45,361 bases of DNA, from assembly GCA_964586145.1 (NCBI GenBank), contig CAZPHH010000033.1, positions 1 through 45,361 on the forward strand. The letters run 5' to 3'. The notes beneath the pieces are model-generated. The model was not told where the DNA came from. It saw only the letters and a list, made by a program, of their open reading frames with translations, and did not search any database. This document shows positions 28,356-36,043 of this stretch, one piece after another (position 1 is the first letter of the stretch; the number at the start of each line of letters is the position of its first letter). A program made the position numbers and the translations under genes. This DNA is from JAFGJQ01 sp964586145 (GTDB lineage: Bacteria > Planctomycetota > Phycisphaerae > UBA1845).

Positions 28356-28830
28356 TCTCGACCTGTCATTCATGCTCAACGGAAAGCCGGTTCGCCTGCA
28401 CGTGCGGCCGGACGCGCGGCTGCTGGACGTGCTGCGGTACGATTGTGGCTGCACCGGCGCCAAGGAAGGCTGCGGCGAAGGCGAATGCGGCGCGTGTACC
28501 GTCCTGCTGGACGGCCTGCCGGTGAACTCGTGCCTGGTCCCGGCGTTCCAGGTCGCGGGCCGATCGGTGGAGACCGTGGAGGCGGTCGGGCCGGAGGTGA
28601 CGGGCCCGCTGAATCGGACGGGCACGGCCCAATGCGGCGCGTGCTCGCCCGGCATCGTGGTGATGACCCGGTGGCTGCGCGAACACCCGGAGGTTTTGCA
28701 GGACGCCACGTTGAGGCAGTTCATGAGCGGCAATCTGTGCCGTTGCACGGGGTACGACTCCGTCATTGCGGGCGTGGCGAGTGTTCTAGACCCTAAGGAG
28801 GCGACCGGCGGTGAAGGTGCTTCAGCCTGA
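28348..28830 (+). CDS. Molybdenum hydroxylase, [2Fe-2S] subunit
   Basis: A 160-residue iron-sulfur subunit. The plant-type ferredoxin domain shows CGCTGAKEGCGEGECGACTV, with the Cys set for cluster II and a further Cys after LPVNSC; the helical domain shows AQCGACSPG and LCRCTGY for cluster I. It relays electrons from the molybdenum site to the FAD subunit. ATG 28348 overlaps the upstream stop by 8 nt. An in-frame ATG four codons upstream (28336) is unlikely. The 3' end overlaps the FAD gene by 20 nt. The pattern is that of XdhB/NdhS small subunits. Confidence 0.95.
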   Translation: MTDLDLSFMLNGKPVRLHVRPDARLLDVLRYDCGCTGAKEGCGEGECGACTVLLDGLPVNSCLVPAFQVAGRSVETVEAVGPEVTGPLNRTGTAQCGACSPGIVVMTRWLREHPEVLQDATLRQFMSGNLCRCTGYDSVIAGVASVLDPKEATGGEGASA

Positions 28831-29647
28831 CAACCTGGCCGATGCGCTGCAGTTGCTGGCAGAGCCGGACGGCGCCCCCGTTCCCATCGCCGGCGGGACG
28901 GACCTCTGCGTGCATTGGCCCGCTCGGGACCTCGACAACACCCGGTTCCTCGACCTGTCGCGCGTCGCCGGGCTGTCCCGCCTCACGCTGACGGACAACG
29001 CATTGGAAATCGGGGCTCGCACAACGTACTGGGACCTCATCTGCGCGGCCGACGTGGCGAAGGCATTCCCCTTGCTGGCCCAGGCCGCCCGGCTGGTGGG
29101 CGCGATCCAGATTCAAACGCGCGGAACATGGGCCGGCAACATCGCCAACGGCTCGCCGGCCGCGGACGGCGTGTTGGCCCTGATGGTGTGCGACGCGTCC
29201 ATCGTACTGCAATCCGTCCGCGAAACTCGCGAGGCGCCGCTCGACGGCTTTTTTACCGGGTACAAGCAAAGCGTTCGGCGGCCGGACGAGTTGATCGTCG
29301 CCATTCGCCTGCCGCGCCGGGCGTACACGTTCGAGTGGCTGGCCAAGGTCGGAGCGCGGCGGGCCCAGGCCATCTCGAAGGTCGGGGTCGCCATGACTCG
29401 CAGTGAAAACGGCTGGCGCGTGGCCGCAAACAGCGTTGCCCCCTTCGTCTGCCGCTGCCGGGCGCTGGAAGCCGCATTGAACGCCGGACGCACCTTCACC
29501 AGCCCCCAGAACGTGCGATCCCTCCTGTCGGCTGACGTCGCGGCGATCACGGACCTGCGATCCACCGCCGAATACCGCGAGCGGGTCCTCAGCCGGTTGA
29601 TCTTCTATCGGCTGGCGGAACTCGACAGATCTTCAGGGCACGTTTGA
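28811..29647 (+). CDS. Molybdenum hydroxylase, FAD-binding subunit (YgfM-like)
   Basis: A 278-residue subunit of the CoxM/XdhB type. The FAD-binding PIAGGTDLCV segment is near residue 25, and TWAGNIANGSPAAD near residue 108 matches the pyrophosphate loop consensus GT-x-GGNIA-x-SPAAD with one Gly replaced by Ala. It passes electrons to NAD+ or another acceptor. GTG 28811 is chosen because AAGGAGG lies 9 nt upstream; the coding sequence overlaps the small-subunit gene by 20 nt. Its end overlaps the convergent xdhC gene by 15 nt (29633-29647). E. coli YgfM occupies the same role in the purine cluster. Confidence 0.9.
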   Translation: MKVLQPDNLADALQLLAEPDGAPVPIAGGTDLCVHWPARDLDNTRFLDLSRVAGLSRLTLTDNALEIGARTTYWDLICAADVAKAFPLLAQAARLVGAIQIQTRGTWAGNIANGSPAADGVLALMVCDASIVLQSVRETREAPLDGFFTGYKQSVRRPDELIVAIRLPRRAYTFEWLAKVGARRAQAISKVGVAMTRSENGWRVAANSVAPFVCRCRALEAALNAGRTFTSPQNVRSLLSADVAAITDLRSTAEYRERVLSRLIFYRLAELDRSSGHV

Positions 29648-30709
29648 GCCTTCCGGACCGGTCACCAGCGGCAGCGTCTCCCGGCGCCGATGCTGCACCA
29701 CCTCCGCCGTGATGCTGACGGCGATCTCTGGAACGGTAACGGAGCCGATGGGCAGGCCGATCGGCGAGTGAACCTGGTCGATCTGCTCGGCCGGGACACC
29801 GGCGGCACGAAGCCCGTCGAGCACCGCCCGGGCCTTGCGGTGGCTGCCCATCATGCCGACGTAGCGGGCCGGCCTGCCGATGACGGCCGCCAACGCCTGA
29901 CGATCGTGCTCGTGGCCGCGAGTCACGATCACCACGAACGTGTTCGCGTTGACGGGATACTCACGCAAAAGCGACGGAATGTCGCCAATCCGCCGCTCGA
30001 TCGGCGCGGGAAACCGCTCAATGGACGCCACGTCCGCCCGGTCGTCCACGACGATCACGTGAAAGCCCAGCTCGACGGCCAGTTTCGCCACCGCCTGCCC
30101 GACGTGCCCGGCACCGGCGATCAACAGAACCGGCGTGACCTCCAGATGAACCCGATAGGTCACAGTGCGGGCCGCGCCCGCAACCAAAGGGACGAAGGGA
30201 CGAAGGGACGGAGGGACGGAGGAGGAAGGAATTGCGTCGCTGCGGGTGGAGGAATCTGCGCGGGACGCGACAGAATCGGACGTCTGTATCACCGGCAGGC
30301 CTTCGTGGGTAACGGTCAGCGGAAACCACGCGGGCTCGCGTCGCTCGGCGTCGGCAACGGCCCGGCGGTACGGCGTCAGGTCCGACGCCGGAGCCACGAC
30401 GTTCACGCCAATCATCATCCGGCCGCCGCAGATCAGCGTGTCCTCGCCGCCGTGGTCGTGGTCCAGCTCGAATTCGAGCGAGGCGGACGTTCCGGTCGCC
30501 AGCAAGTCGAACGCGCGACGACGGACTTCCGCTTCAATCCCGCCGCCGCCCAGCGTGCCGAGGGTGCTGAAATCCGCGCGGACGAGCATCGTGGCGCCCG
30601 GGCGCTGGGGCGTGGAGCCGCGCGTTCGGAGCACAACGCACAGGGCGGCGGCCCGGCCGGCATCCGCTTCGGCCAGCAGGGCGCGGAGGATCGAAAGCGT
30701 ATCACTCAT
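29633..30709 (-). CDS. xdhC: XdhC-family molybdenum cofactor chaperone with repeat-derived insert
   Basis: A 358-residue maturation factor for molybdenum hydroxylases that binds and helps to insert the (sulfurated) cofactor. The N-terminal XdhC/CoxI domain has CVVLRTRGSTPQRPG and a CGGRMMIG motif; the C-terminal Rossmann domain has LLIAGAGHVGQAVAK and VTRGHEHDRQAL, GMMGSHRKA. The two are joined by an unusual Ser/Pro-rich linker (residues ~141-182) encoded by a dispersed repeat (30161-30286). The start ATG overlaps the xdhD stop as ATGA, so it is coupled to xdhD; its 3' end overlaps the convergent FAD subunit gene. It may also serve the three-subunit hydroxylase. Confidence 0.92.
   Translation of the reverse strand: MSDTLSILRALLAEADAGRAAALCVVLRTRGSTPQRPGATMLVRADFSTLGTLGGGGIEAEVRRRAFDLLATGTSASLEFELDHDHGGEDTLICGGRMMIGVNVVAPASDLTPYRRAVADAERREPAWFPLTVTHEGLPVIQTSDSVASRADSSTRSDAIPSSSVPPSLRPFVPLVAGAARTVTYRVHLEVTPVLLIAGAGHVGQAVAKLAVELGFHVIVVDDRADVASIERFPAPIERRIGDIPSLLREYPVNANTFVVIVTRGHEHDRQALAAVIGRPARYVGMMGSHRKARAVLDGLRAAGVPAEQIDQVHSPIGLPIGSVTVPEIAVSITAEVVQHRRRETLPLVTGPEGSNVP
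30161..30286 (+). repeat. Dispersed GGGACGAAGG-type repeat, copy B, inside xdhC
   Basis: Given on the plus strand, antisense to xdhC. The head GTGCGGGCCGCGCCCG, the GGGACGAA tandem and the tail AATCTGCGCGGG match copy A (1565-1722) in order and orientation. Copy B is in frame, contributing residues ~141-182 of XdhC between its two domains without any stop codon. Confidence 0.75.
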
Positions 30710-33372
30710 CGTGCGTCACCGTCGGCCTTCGGATTCCCTCTCAAAATCGCCCGGGCGGCCGGCGAGTCTCTCATGGGCAAACGCCGCCGGTGGATGCCGT
30801 CAAATGCCTCCAACGCACCGGCCACCGCCGGCGCGGTGGGAACCAGCCCGATCTCCCCCACGCCGCGGGCGCCGTACACCGTCTCCGGATCAGGCTCCTC
30901 AATGAAAATCACCTCGACTTCCGGCATATGATGCGCACGCAGCACACCCAGCGAGTTCACCGTGCTGCTCTGCACGTGACCGCCCTCCACCACCATCTCT
31001 TCCGTCAGCGCGTAGCCCAAACCCATGTGGACGGCCCCTTCAATCTGGCCCTCCAGCAGCGTCGGGTTGATGACGCGCCCCACATCGTGAGCGGCAACCA
31101 CCTTCGCGAGCTTGCCTTCGTCGTCGAGAATCACGACCTGGGTAGCGTAGCCGTACGTCAGGTGCGTTTTCGGATTGGGAACATCGGCGCCCAGCCTGGT
31201 CGTGTCGGTGCAGGCGTAGTCGCCGCGATACTTCCGGCCAACGAGGTCACCCAGCGACCGGCCGGCGTCCAGGTCCGCTCGCAGCTTGCGGGCGGCATCC
31301 TGCACGGCCATGCCGGCCAGAACGGTCCCGCGGCTGGCCGTCGTCTGCCCGCAGCCAAGCTCTTCCGACGTGTCCGTCACCACGGTGAAGCGCTCGGGCG
31401 GCAGGCCGGTCTCCTGGCAGGCCACCTGCACGCAGACGGTGAAGAGCCCCTGCCCCATCTCGGTGAATCCTGTGCGGATGGTGACGCGGTCCGGGCCGTC
31501 CACGCAGACCACCGCCTTGCCCAGGTCCGGCATTCCGTTGCCGATGCCCACGTTCTTCATGCCGCAGGCAATGCCGGCGTACTTCGCGCCGCGATACGCT
31601 TCGCAAACCGCTTCCAGCGTCCGTTTGAGGCCGAACGGCTTGTCGAGCACCTGGCCGCTGCAGCAGCGGTCCCCGCGGTCGAGGGCGTTTCGCCAGCGGA
31701 TTTCCCAGCCGTCGATGCCCACACGGGCGGCGAGCCGATTCAGCAGACTCTCCACCGCAAACGCCGCCTGGTTCACGCCGAACCCGCGCATCGCGCCGCA
31801 GGGCGGGTTGTTCGTGTAGGCCGCGGACGATTCCACGTCCACGCAGGGCACGCGATACGGCCCCGTGGCATGACCGGCCGCCCGCTCGAGCACCTTCGCG
31901 CCGACCGAGGCATAGGCGCCGGTATCACCGATGATCCGGGCGTGGAGCGCGGTCAGCCGCCCGTCGCGATCGCATGCCAGCTTCGCCGTGATCTTCATGG
32001 GGTGTCGCTTGGGATGCAGGCGAAAGCTCTCCGGGCGCGTCAACGTACACTTGACCGGCCGGCCGCACAGCGCGGCCGCCAGCGCCGTCTGGCCCTGGAT
32101 GCTCATGTCCTCTTTCCCGCCGAAGGCCCCGCCGGTCGACACCAGCTCCACCCGCACGCGGTCCGGATTCCAGTTGAGCACTTCGGCAATCTGCCGCTGG
32201 TCATCAAAAACGCCCTGCCCCTGGCTGTAGACGGTCAGTGTCGCGGCCCCGTCTGGCTCCCGAATGCCCGGAACAGCCAAACACGACTCCGGCTCCAGAA
32301 ACATGTGCTCGATACGCTGCGTCTCGTACGTGTCCTCAACCACGTGGGCGGAACCCGCAAAAGCCGCCTCCACGTCACCGCGGCAAATCGCCGAGCGACC
32401 CAGCAGGTTGCCGTTGGGATGAATGGGCGGCGCGTCCGCCCGCAGCGCATCGTGTGGATTCGTGATCGGCTCGCGGACGTCATAATCCACCCGGATGGCG
32501 GCCGCACCTCGACGGGCCGCCCGCGAATTTTCCGCCACAACAACAGCCAGCACGTCGCCCACGCAGCGGGTCTCCTCCCCCACCGCCACCAGCACCGGCC
32601 AATCCCGCACAATCAGCCCCACGTACCGCTCGCCCGGCACGTCAGACGCGGTAATCACCCGATGCACGCCCGGCAGCCGCAGCGCCGGCGCCACGTCGAT
32701 GCTCTGAACGAGGGCCCGGGGGTGACCGCTGAACCGCATGGCCGCCGCGAGCGCCCCGCGCGTCATCCGGTCGTCCACGAACCGAAACTCGCCCAGCACC
32801 AACTCACGCCCGCGATAGCGGTGCAGCCGGCTGCCCACCCGCCCGTCGGCCGCATGCCGAGGTTGTGATTCCCCCCGGCGCGCGGCGGCAAAAAGCTCAA
32901 TCGCGTCAATGATCTTGGTGTAGCCCGTGCAGCGGCAGAGATGGGGCCGCAGGGCGCGGGCGATCTCCGAACGCGTCGGATGAGGGTCCTCCCGCACCAG
33001 GGCCACCGCCCGCACCGCGATGCCCGGAATGCAGAACCCACACTGGCAGCCCCCTGCCTCCTGGAAACTGTCCGCCAGTTGGTCGCGCACTTCCTCTGTG
33101 AAACCCTCCATCGTCTCGATTTGCCGACCCTGGGCTTTCGGAATTTTCATCACGCACGAGAGCCGCGGGCGGCCGTCGACGAGCACCGTGCAGCAGCCGC
33201 AGTGCCCCTGCGGCTCGCAAGCGCTCTTGGGCGACGTGATCCCGAAATCCTCGCGCAGCACGCTCAGGAGCGACCGCTCGGGGTCCGTGGTGACGCGGAC
33301 GGGCGCGCCGTTCAGGGTGAACGAGACGGTAAACTCGGACGCATGGGATGGGTCGTCGGCGCGAGTGGTCAT
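30706..33372 (-). CDS. xdhD: Fused [2Fe-2S]/molybdenum hydroxylase, XdhD-type (selenium-dependent xanthine dehydrogenase family)
   Basis: An 888-residue protein combining the iron-sulfur and molybdenum parts. Residues ~14-165: ferredoxin-like cysteines in CEPQGHCGCCTV and the LSC Cys, then CQCGFCIPG and LCRCTGY. Residues ~170-880: hydroxylase domain with GGAFGGKED, GAMRGFGVNQ, TEMGQG and a terminal GARGVGE (catalytic Glu). This fusion without an FAD domain is the layout of XdhD in the E. coli yge/ygf cluster, the likely labile-selenium enzyme of purine catabolism. ATG 33372 has no SD; a promoter overlaps the start region so closely that the transcript may be leaderless. It is the first gene of the xdhD-xdhC minus unit. 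Confidence 0.93.
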   Translation of the reverse strand: MTTRADDPSHASEFTVSFTLNGAPVRVTTDPERSLLSVLREDFGITSPKSACEPQGHCGCCTVLVDGRPRLSCVMKIPKAQGRQIETMEGFTEEVRDQLADSFQEAGGCQCGFCIPGIAVRAVALVREDPHPTRSEIARALRPHLCRCTGYTKIIDAIELFAAARRGESQPRHAADGRVGSRLHRYRGRELVLGEFRFVDDRMTRGALAAAMRFSGHPRALVQSIDVAPALRLPGVHRVITASDVPGERYVGLIVRDWPVLVAVGEETRCVGDVLAVVVAENSRAARRGAAAIRVDYDVREPITNPHDALRADAPPIHPNGNLLGRSAICRGDVEAAFAGSAHVVEDTYETQRIEHMFLEPESCLAVPGIREPDGAATLTVYSQGQGVFDDQRQIAEVLNWNPDRVRVELVSTGGAFGGKEDMSIQGQTALAAALCGRPVKCTLTRPESFRLHPKRHPMKITAKLACDRDGRLTALHARIIGDTGAYASVGAKVLERAAGHATGPYRVPCVDVESSAAYTNNPPCGAMRGFGVNQAAFAVESLLNRLAARVGIDGWEIRWRNALDRGDRCCSGQVLDKPFGLKRTLEAVCEAYRGAKYAGIACGMKNVGIGNGMPDLGKAVVCVDGPDRVTIRTGFTEMGQGLFTVCVQVACQETGLPPERFTVVTDTSEELGCGQTTASRGTVLAGMAVQDAARKLRADLDAGRSLGDLVGRKYRGDYACTDTTRLGADVPNPKTHLTYGYATQVVILDDEGKLAKVVAAHDVGRVINPTLLEGQIEGAVHMGLGYALTEEMVVEGGHVQSSTVNSLGVLRAHHMPEVEVIFIEEPDPETVYGARGVGEIGLVPTAPAVAGALEAFDGIHRRRLPMRDSPAARAILRGNPKADGDAR

Positions 33373-33383
33373 ATCGGTTGGTT

Positions 33384-33412
33384 ATTGTAAGATTGCCGTG
33401 TGCCGGGGGCAA
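33384..33412 (-). promoter_or_regulatory. Candidate promoter of xdhD giving a near-leaderless mRNA
   Basis: On the minus strand TTGCCC (33412-33407), a 17-nt spacer and TACAAT (33389-33384). The -10 matches 5 of 6 consensus bases. The expected transcription start lies about 5 nt before ATG 33372. No SD exists there. Confidence 0.5.
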
Positions 33413-33422
33413 TCCTGCCCCC
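33391..33422. promoter_or_regulatory. Palindromic operator candidate at the xdhD/ygfK divergence
   Basis: Two overlapping inverted repeats: GATTGCC (33391-33397) with GGCAATC (33408-33414), and GGGGGCA (33405-33411) with TGCCCCC (33416-33422). Both cover the -35 of xdhD and lie ahead of the ygfK start. They would suit a dimeric regulator controlling both sides; the regulator is not in this window. Confidence 0.45.
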
Positions 33423-33448
33423 GACATGACGTGGAGAGATTCGGGCAT

Positions 33449-35404
33449 ATGGCGCAGCTCATCCCCGCATCCTTCGCCGACCTGGTGACGCGACTGCACC
33501 GCGAGCCGCAGGTGCAGGGCACACTGTTCGGCCTGCCGAAGCGAAAGTGGTATCGGCCGGACGACGCAGGCCCGAACCTCAGCGTACGCTTCCACGGCCG
33601 GCAGGCCGGCACCCCGGTCGGTCCGGCCGCGGGCCCGCACACACAGATGGCCCAGAACCTGCTGCTGAGCTACGCAGCGGGCGGGCGGATTCTCGAACTC
33701 AAAACGGTACAGGTAAACGACCGCCTGACGATCCCCCGCCCGTGCATCGACATGGCCGGCGTGGGGTACAACGTGGAATGGTCGCAGGAGTTGCGGATCG
33801 GGCAATCCATCCGCGAGTACGTGGCCGGCGCCATGCTGATCGAGATGCTCCGGCACGGCCCGTGGGTCGAGGGCCTGGCCGGTGCCGCCGGGGACGTGGT
33901 CTACGAAGCCAGCGTCGGCTACGACCTCCAGGGAATTCAGAGCCGCACGGTTTGCCATTTCCTGGAGCAGATGCACAACCCGAAACCCGTGGTCGAACGC
34001 CTGCGGGCGGAGATTCCTCGCGAGTTCAACACCGCCCGGGAGCTGGATTTCCCGCGCGAGCTGGCAACCAGCCTCACGCTCTCCACGTTCCACGGATGCC
34101 CGCCGGACGAGATCGAACGGATCGGCGAGTTCCTCCTGGGCGACCAGGGGTTCCACCTGTGCGTCAAGCTGAACCCGCCCATGCTGGGGCGCGAACGGCT
34201 GGAGCACCTGCTGCACGAGATCATGGGGTATCGCGACATCGAGGTGAACCCGCCGGCATACGAATCCGGCCTGCGATTCGACGAAGCGGTGGCGCTTTGC
34301 CGCCGATTGGCCCGCTTCGCGGCCGCGCGAGGACGCCACTTCGGCGTGAAGCTCTGCAACACGCTCGAAGTGCGGAACCACCGGACGTTCTTCGGCGCGG
34401 ACTGCCCCGTCATGTACCTCTCCGGCCAGCCGCTGTACGTGCTGACCATGGCCCTGGCCCAAGCTTTTCGCGAGGCGGTCGGACCGGACCTGCCGTTCTC
34501 CTACAGCGGCGGCGTGGACAAGGGCAACGTCGCCGAGACGCTGGCTTGCGGTTTCGTGCCGGTTACCGTGTGTACGGACCTGCTGCGTCCGGGCGGCTAC
34601 GGCCGGCTCCCCGCGTACCTGCATCGACTGGCCGACGCGATGCGGGAAGCCGGGGCGACCGACATTCCCGGATTCGTCCGGGCGCGGGCCGGCAAGCAAA
34701 GCCTGGCCGATGTGGCCACGGGCGCGGCCGCCTCAGGGCGGTACCGCCCCGAGCGGGTCTGCCGGGAGCCGCACCGGATGAACACTCCCCTGACGACGTT
34801 TGACTGCATCACGTGCGACAAGTGCATCCCGGTGTGCCCGAACGCGGCGATTTTCACGTATCCAACCGCCCCGGAGACACTCACATACCGAAATGCGGTC
34901 GTCGAGCTGTCGGGGCAATGGAAGCTGGAGGATGTCGAACGTCAGTTCACCATCCGTCACGAGCGGCAAATCGCCGTCTACGCGGATTTCTGCAACGAGT
35001 GCGGCAACTGCGACACGTTCTGCCCCCAGCGAGGGGCGCCTTACCGCGACAAACCCGCGTTCTTCGGCAGCCTGGAGTCCTGGCGGAAGGCAGCGCCGCG
35101 CAACGGCTTCGCGATCGAAGCCCGCCCCTCGGGACATCGCATCCACGGACGCGTGGATGCACGCGTGTACATGGTCGAATCACTTGACTCTCAGACGGAT
35201 TCCTTCCACGATGGGCCGGTAAGCGTGCGGCTAGACGCGCAAGCGCACCAGGTCTTGGAAGCTGCCCTCCGGGAGACCCTCCACGAAACATATCCCGTCG
35301 ACCTTGCCGTGTACCACACGATGGTTCGATTGCTGACCGGCGTGCTCGACACGCGGTACGTCAACCAGGTCAACCTTGCGAGGCACACGCATGAGCCCGT
35401 CTGA
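33449..35404 (+). CDS. ygfK: YgfK-like iron-sulfur oxidoreductase, short form
   Basis: A 651-residue protein. The N-terminal ~430 residues form a dihydroorotate-dehydrogenase-like TIM barrel (GPHTQMAQN, LTLSTFHGCPPDEIERI, LCVKLNPPMLG, FSYSGGVDKGN). Two 4Fe-4S motifs follow: CITCDKCIPVC from Cys~453 and CNECGNCDTFC from Cys~515, then ~125 residues of unknown role. E. coli YgfK, the putative selenate reductase of the purine cluster, is about 1,030 residues with an additional flavin/pyridine-nucleotide module; I see no GxGxxG dinucleotide fold here. ATG 33449 has GGAG 12 nt upstream. It overlaps the downstream mocA by 14 nt. Confidence 0.88.
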   Translation: MAQLIPASFADLVTRLHREPQVQGTLFGLPKRKWYRPDDAGPNLSVRFHGRQAGTPVGPAAGPHTQMAQNLLLSYAAGGRILELKTVQVNDRLTIPRPCIDMAGVGYNVEWSQELRIGQSIREYVAGAMLIEMLRHGPWVEGLAGAAGDVVYEASVGYDLQGIQSRTVCHFLEQMHNPKPVVERLRAEIPREFNTARELDFPRELATSLTLSTFHGCPPDEIERIGEFLLGDQGFHLCVKLNPPMLGRERLEHLLHEIMGYRDIEVNPPAYESGLRFDEAVALCRRLARFAAARGRHFGVKLCNTLEVRNHRTFFGADCPVMYLSGQPLYVLTMALAQAFREAVGPDLPFSYSGGVDKGNVAETLACGFVPVTVCTDLLRPGGYGRLPAYLHRLADAMREAGATDIPGFVRARAGKQSLADVATGAAASGRYRPERVCREPHRMNTPLTTFDCITCDKCIPVCPNAAIFTYPTAPETLTYRNAVVELSGQWKLEDVERQFTIRHERQIAVYADFCNECGNCDTFCPQRGAPYRDKPAFFGSLESWRKAAPRNGFAIEARPSGHRIHGRVDARVYMVESLDSQTDSFHDGPVSVRLDAQAHQVLEAALRETLHETYPVDLAVYHTMVRLLTGVLDTRYVNQVNLARHTHEPV

Positions 35405-36014
35405 CGAGCCGATCCGGCGCCCGCGCATCTTCGCCATCATCCCGGCCGCAGGCCGATCCGAACGAATGGGCCGGCCAAAGCAACTCCTCGATGTCGGCGG
35501 CCGGCCGATGCTGGCGTCCGTCGCGGACTCTCTGCGGGCGGCCGGCGTGATGTTCGTGGCCGTCGTGACTCGCTCCGAAGTCGCGGAAGCGATTGATCAC
35601 TCGCTCCCAAGCGCCACGCTGGTGGTGCGGAACGACGACCCCGCGACGGAGATGATTCACTCGATTCGGATGGGTCTGGACGCCTGGGCTGGGCGCGTGA
35701 GGGTATTGCCACATGACGGATTCCTGATCGTCCCCGGCGACCAGCCGGGCATCCCGCCGCACTGCATCCAGGCGTGCGTGGCGCGGTTTGTCGACCACCC
35801 GGATTCCATCGTGGTGGCGGCCTGGCAGGGTCGCACCGGCCACCCGCTCATCTTCCCTGCCGCATTCGCCGGCTTCGTGCGTTCGCCTCGCTGCGACGGC
35901 GGATTGCGGCTCCTGCCGCTCGCCCATGCGGATCGCGTATGCCACGTGGAATGCGATTCCGAAGCCGTCGTGCGCAACGTCAACACGCCCACCGATTACG
36001 AGCAACTGGGCTGA
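35391..36014 (+). CDS. mocA: Molybdenum cofactor cytidylyltransferase (MocA/YgfJ)
   Basis: A 207-residue NTP-transferase that attaches CMP to molybdopterin to give the dinucleotide cofactor of hydroxylases. The N-terminal IIPAAGRSERMGRPKQLL contains the nucleotide-binding loop (AAG-x-S-x-RMG-x-x-K), and FLIVPGDQPGIP carries the metal-binding Asp. ATG 35391 overlaps the ygfK end by 14 nt, with GAGG 7 nt upstream. It would supply the cofactor to both hydroxylases nearby. E. coli YgfJ and MocA are close paralogues; I cannot separate them by sequence alone. Confidence 0.93.
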   Translation: MSPSDEPIRRPRIFAIIPAAGRSERMGRPKQLLDVGGRPMLASVADSLRAAGVMFVAVVTRSEVAEAIDHSLPSATLVVRNDDPATEMIHSIRMGLDAWAGRVRVLPHDGFLIVPGDQPGIPPHCIQACVARFVDHPDSIVVAAWQGRTGHPLIFPAAFAGFVRSPRCDGGLRLLPLAHADRVCHVECDSEAVVRNVNTPTDYEQLG

Positions 36015-36043
36015 ACAACGAAGCCGCCAAGCCGGTTGTTCAG
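36011..36043. terminator. Convergent hairpin shared by mocA and ssnA stop codons
   Basis: CTGAACAAC (36011-36019) and GTTGTTCAG (36035-36043) are perfectly complementary. The left arm contains the TGA of mocA, the right arm the TGA of ssnA on the opposite strand, so the 9-bp stem can end both transcripts. Loop 15 nt. Confidence 0.6.

Noticed and set aside
25998..28766. Very long minus-strand open frame continuing upstream of hyuA
   Set aside because: It is antisense to the large and small hydroxylase subunits, which carry full family motifs; the extra ~920 residues have no motif and only reflect high-GC codon bias. HyuA itself starts at 25997.
30790..32868. 692-codon plus-strand frame
   Set aside because: Antisense to xdhD, His/Arg/Pro-rich with no recognisable domain. 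A high-GC shadow.
32906..34699. 597-codon minus-strand frame
   Set aside because: Antisense to ygfK and the 5' part of xdhD; no domain. The real genes on the opposite strand have catalytic and Fe-S motifs.
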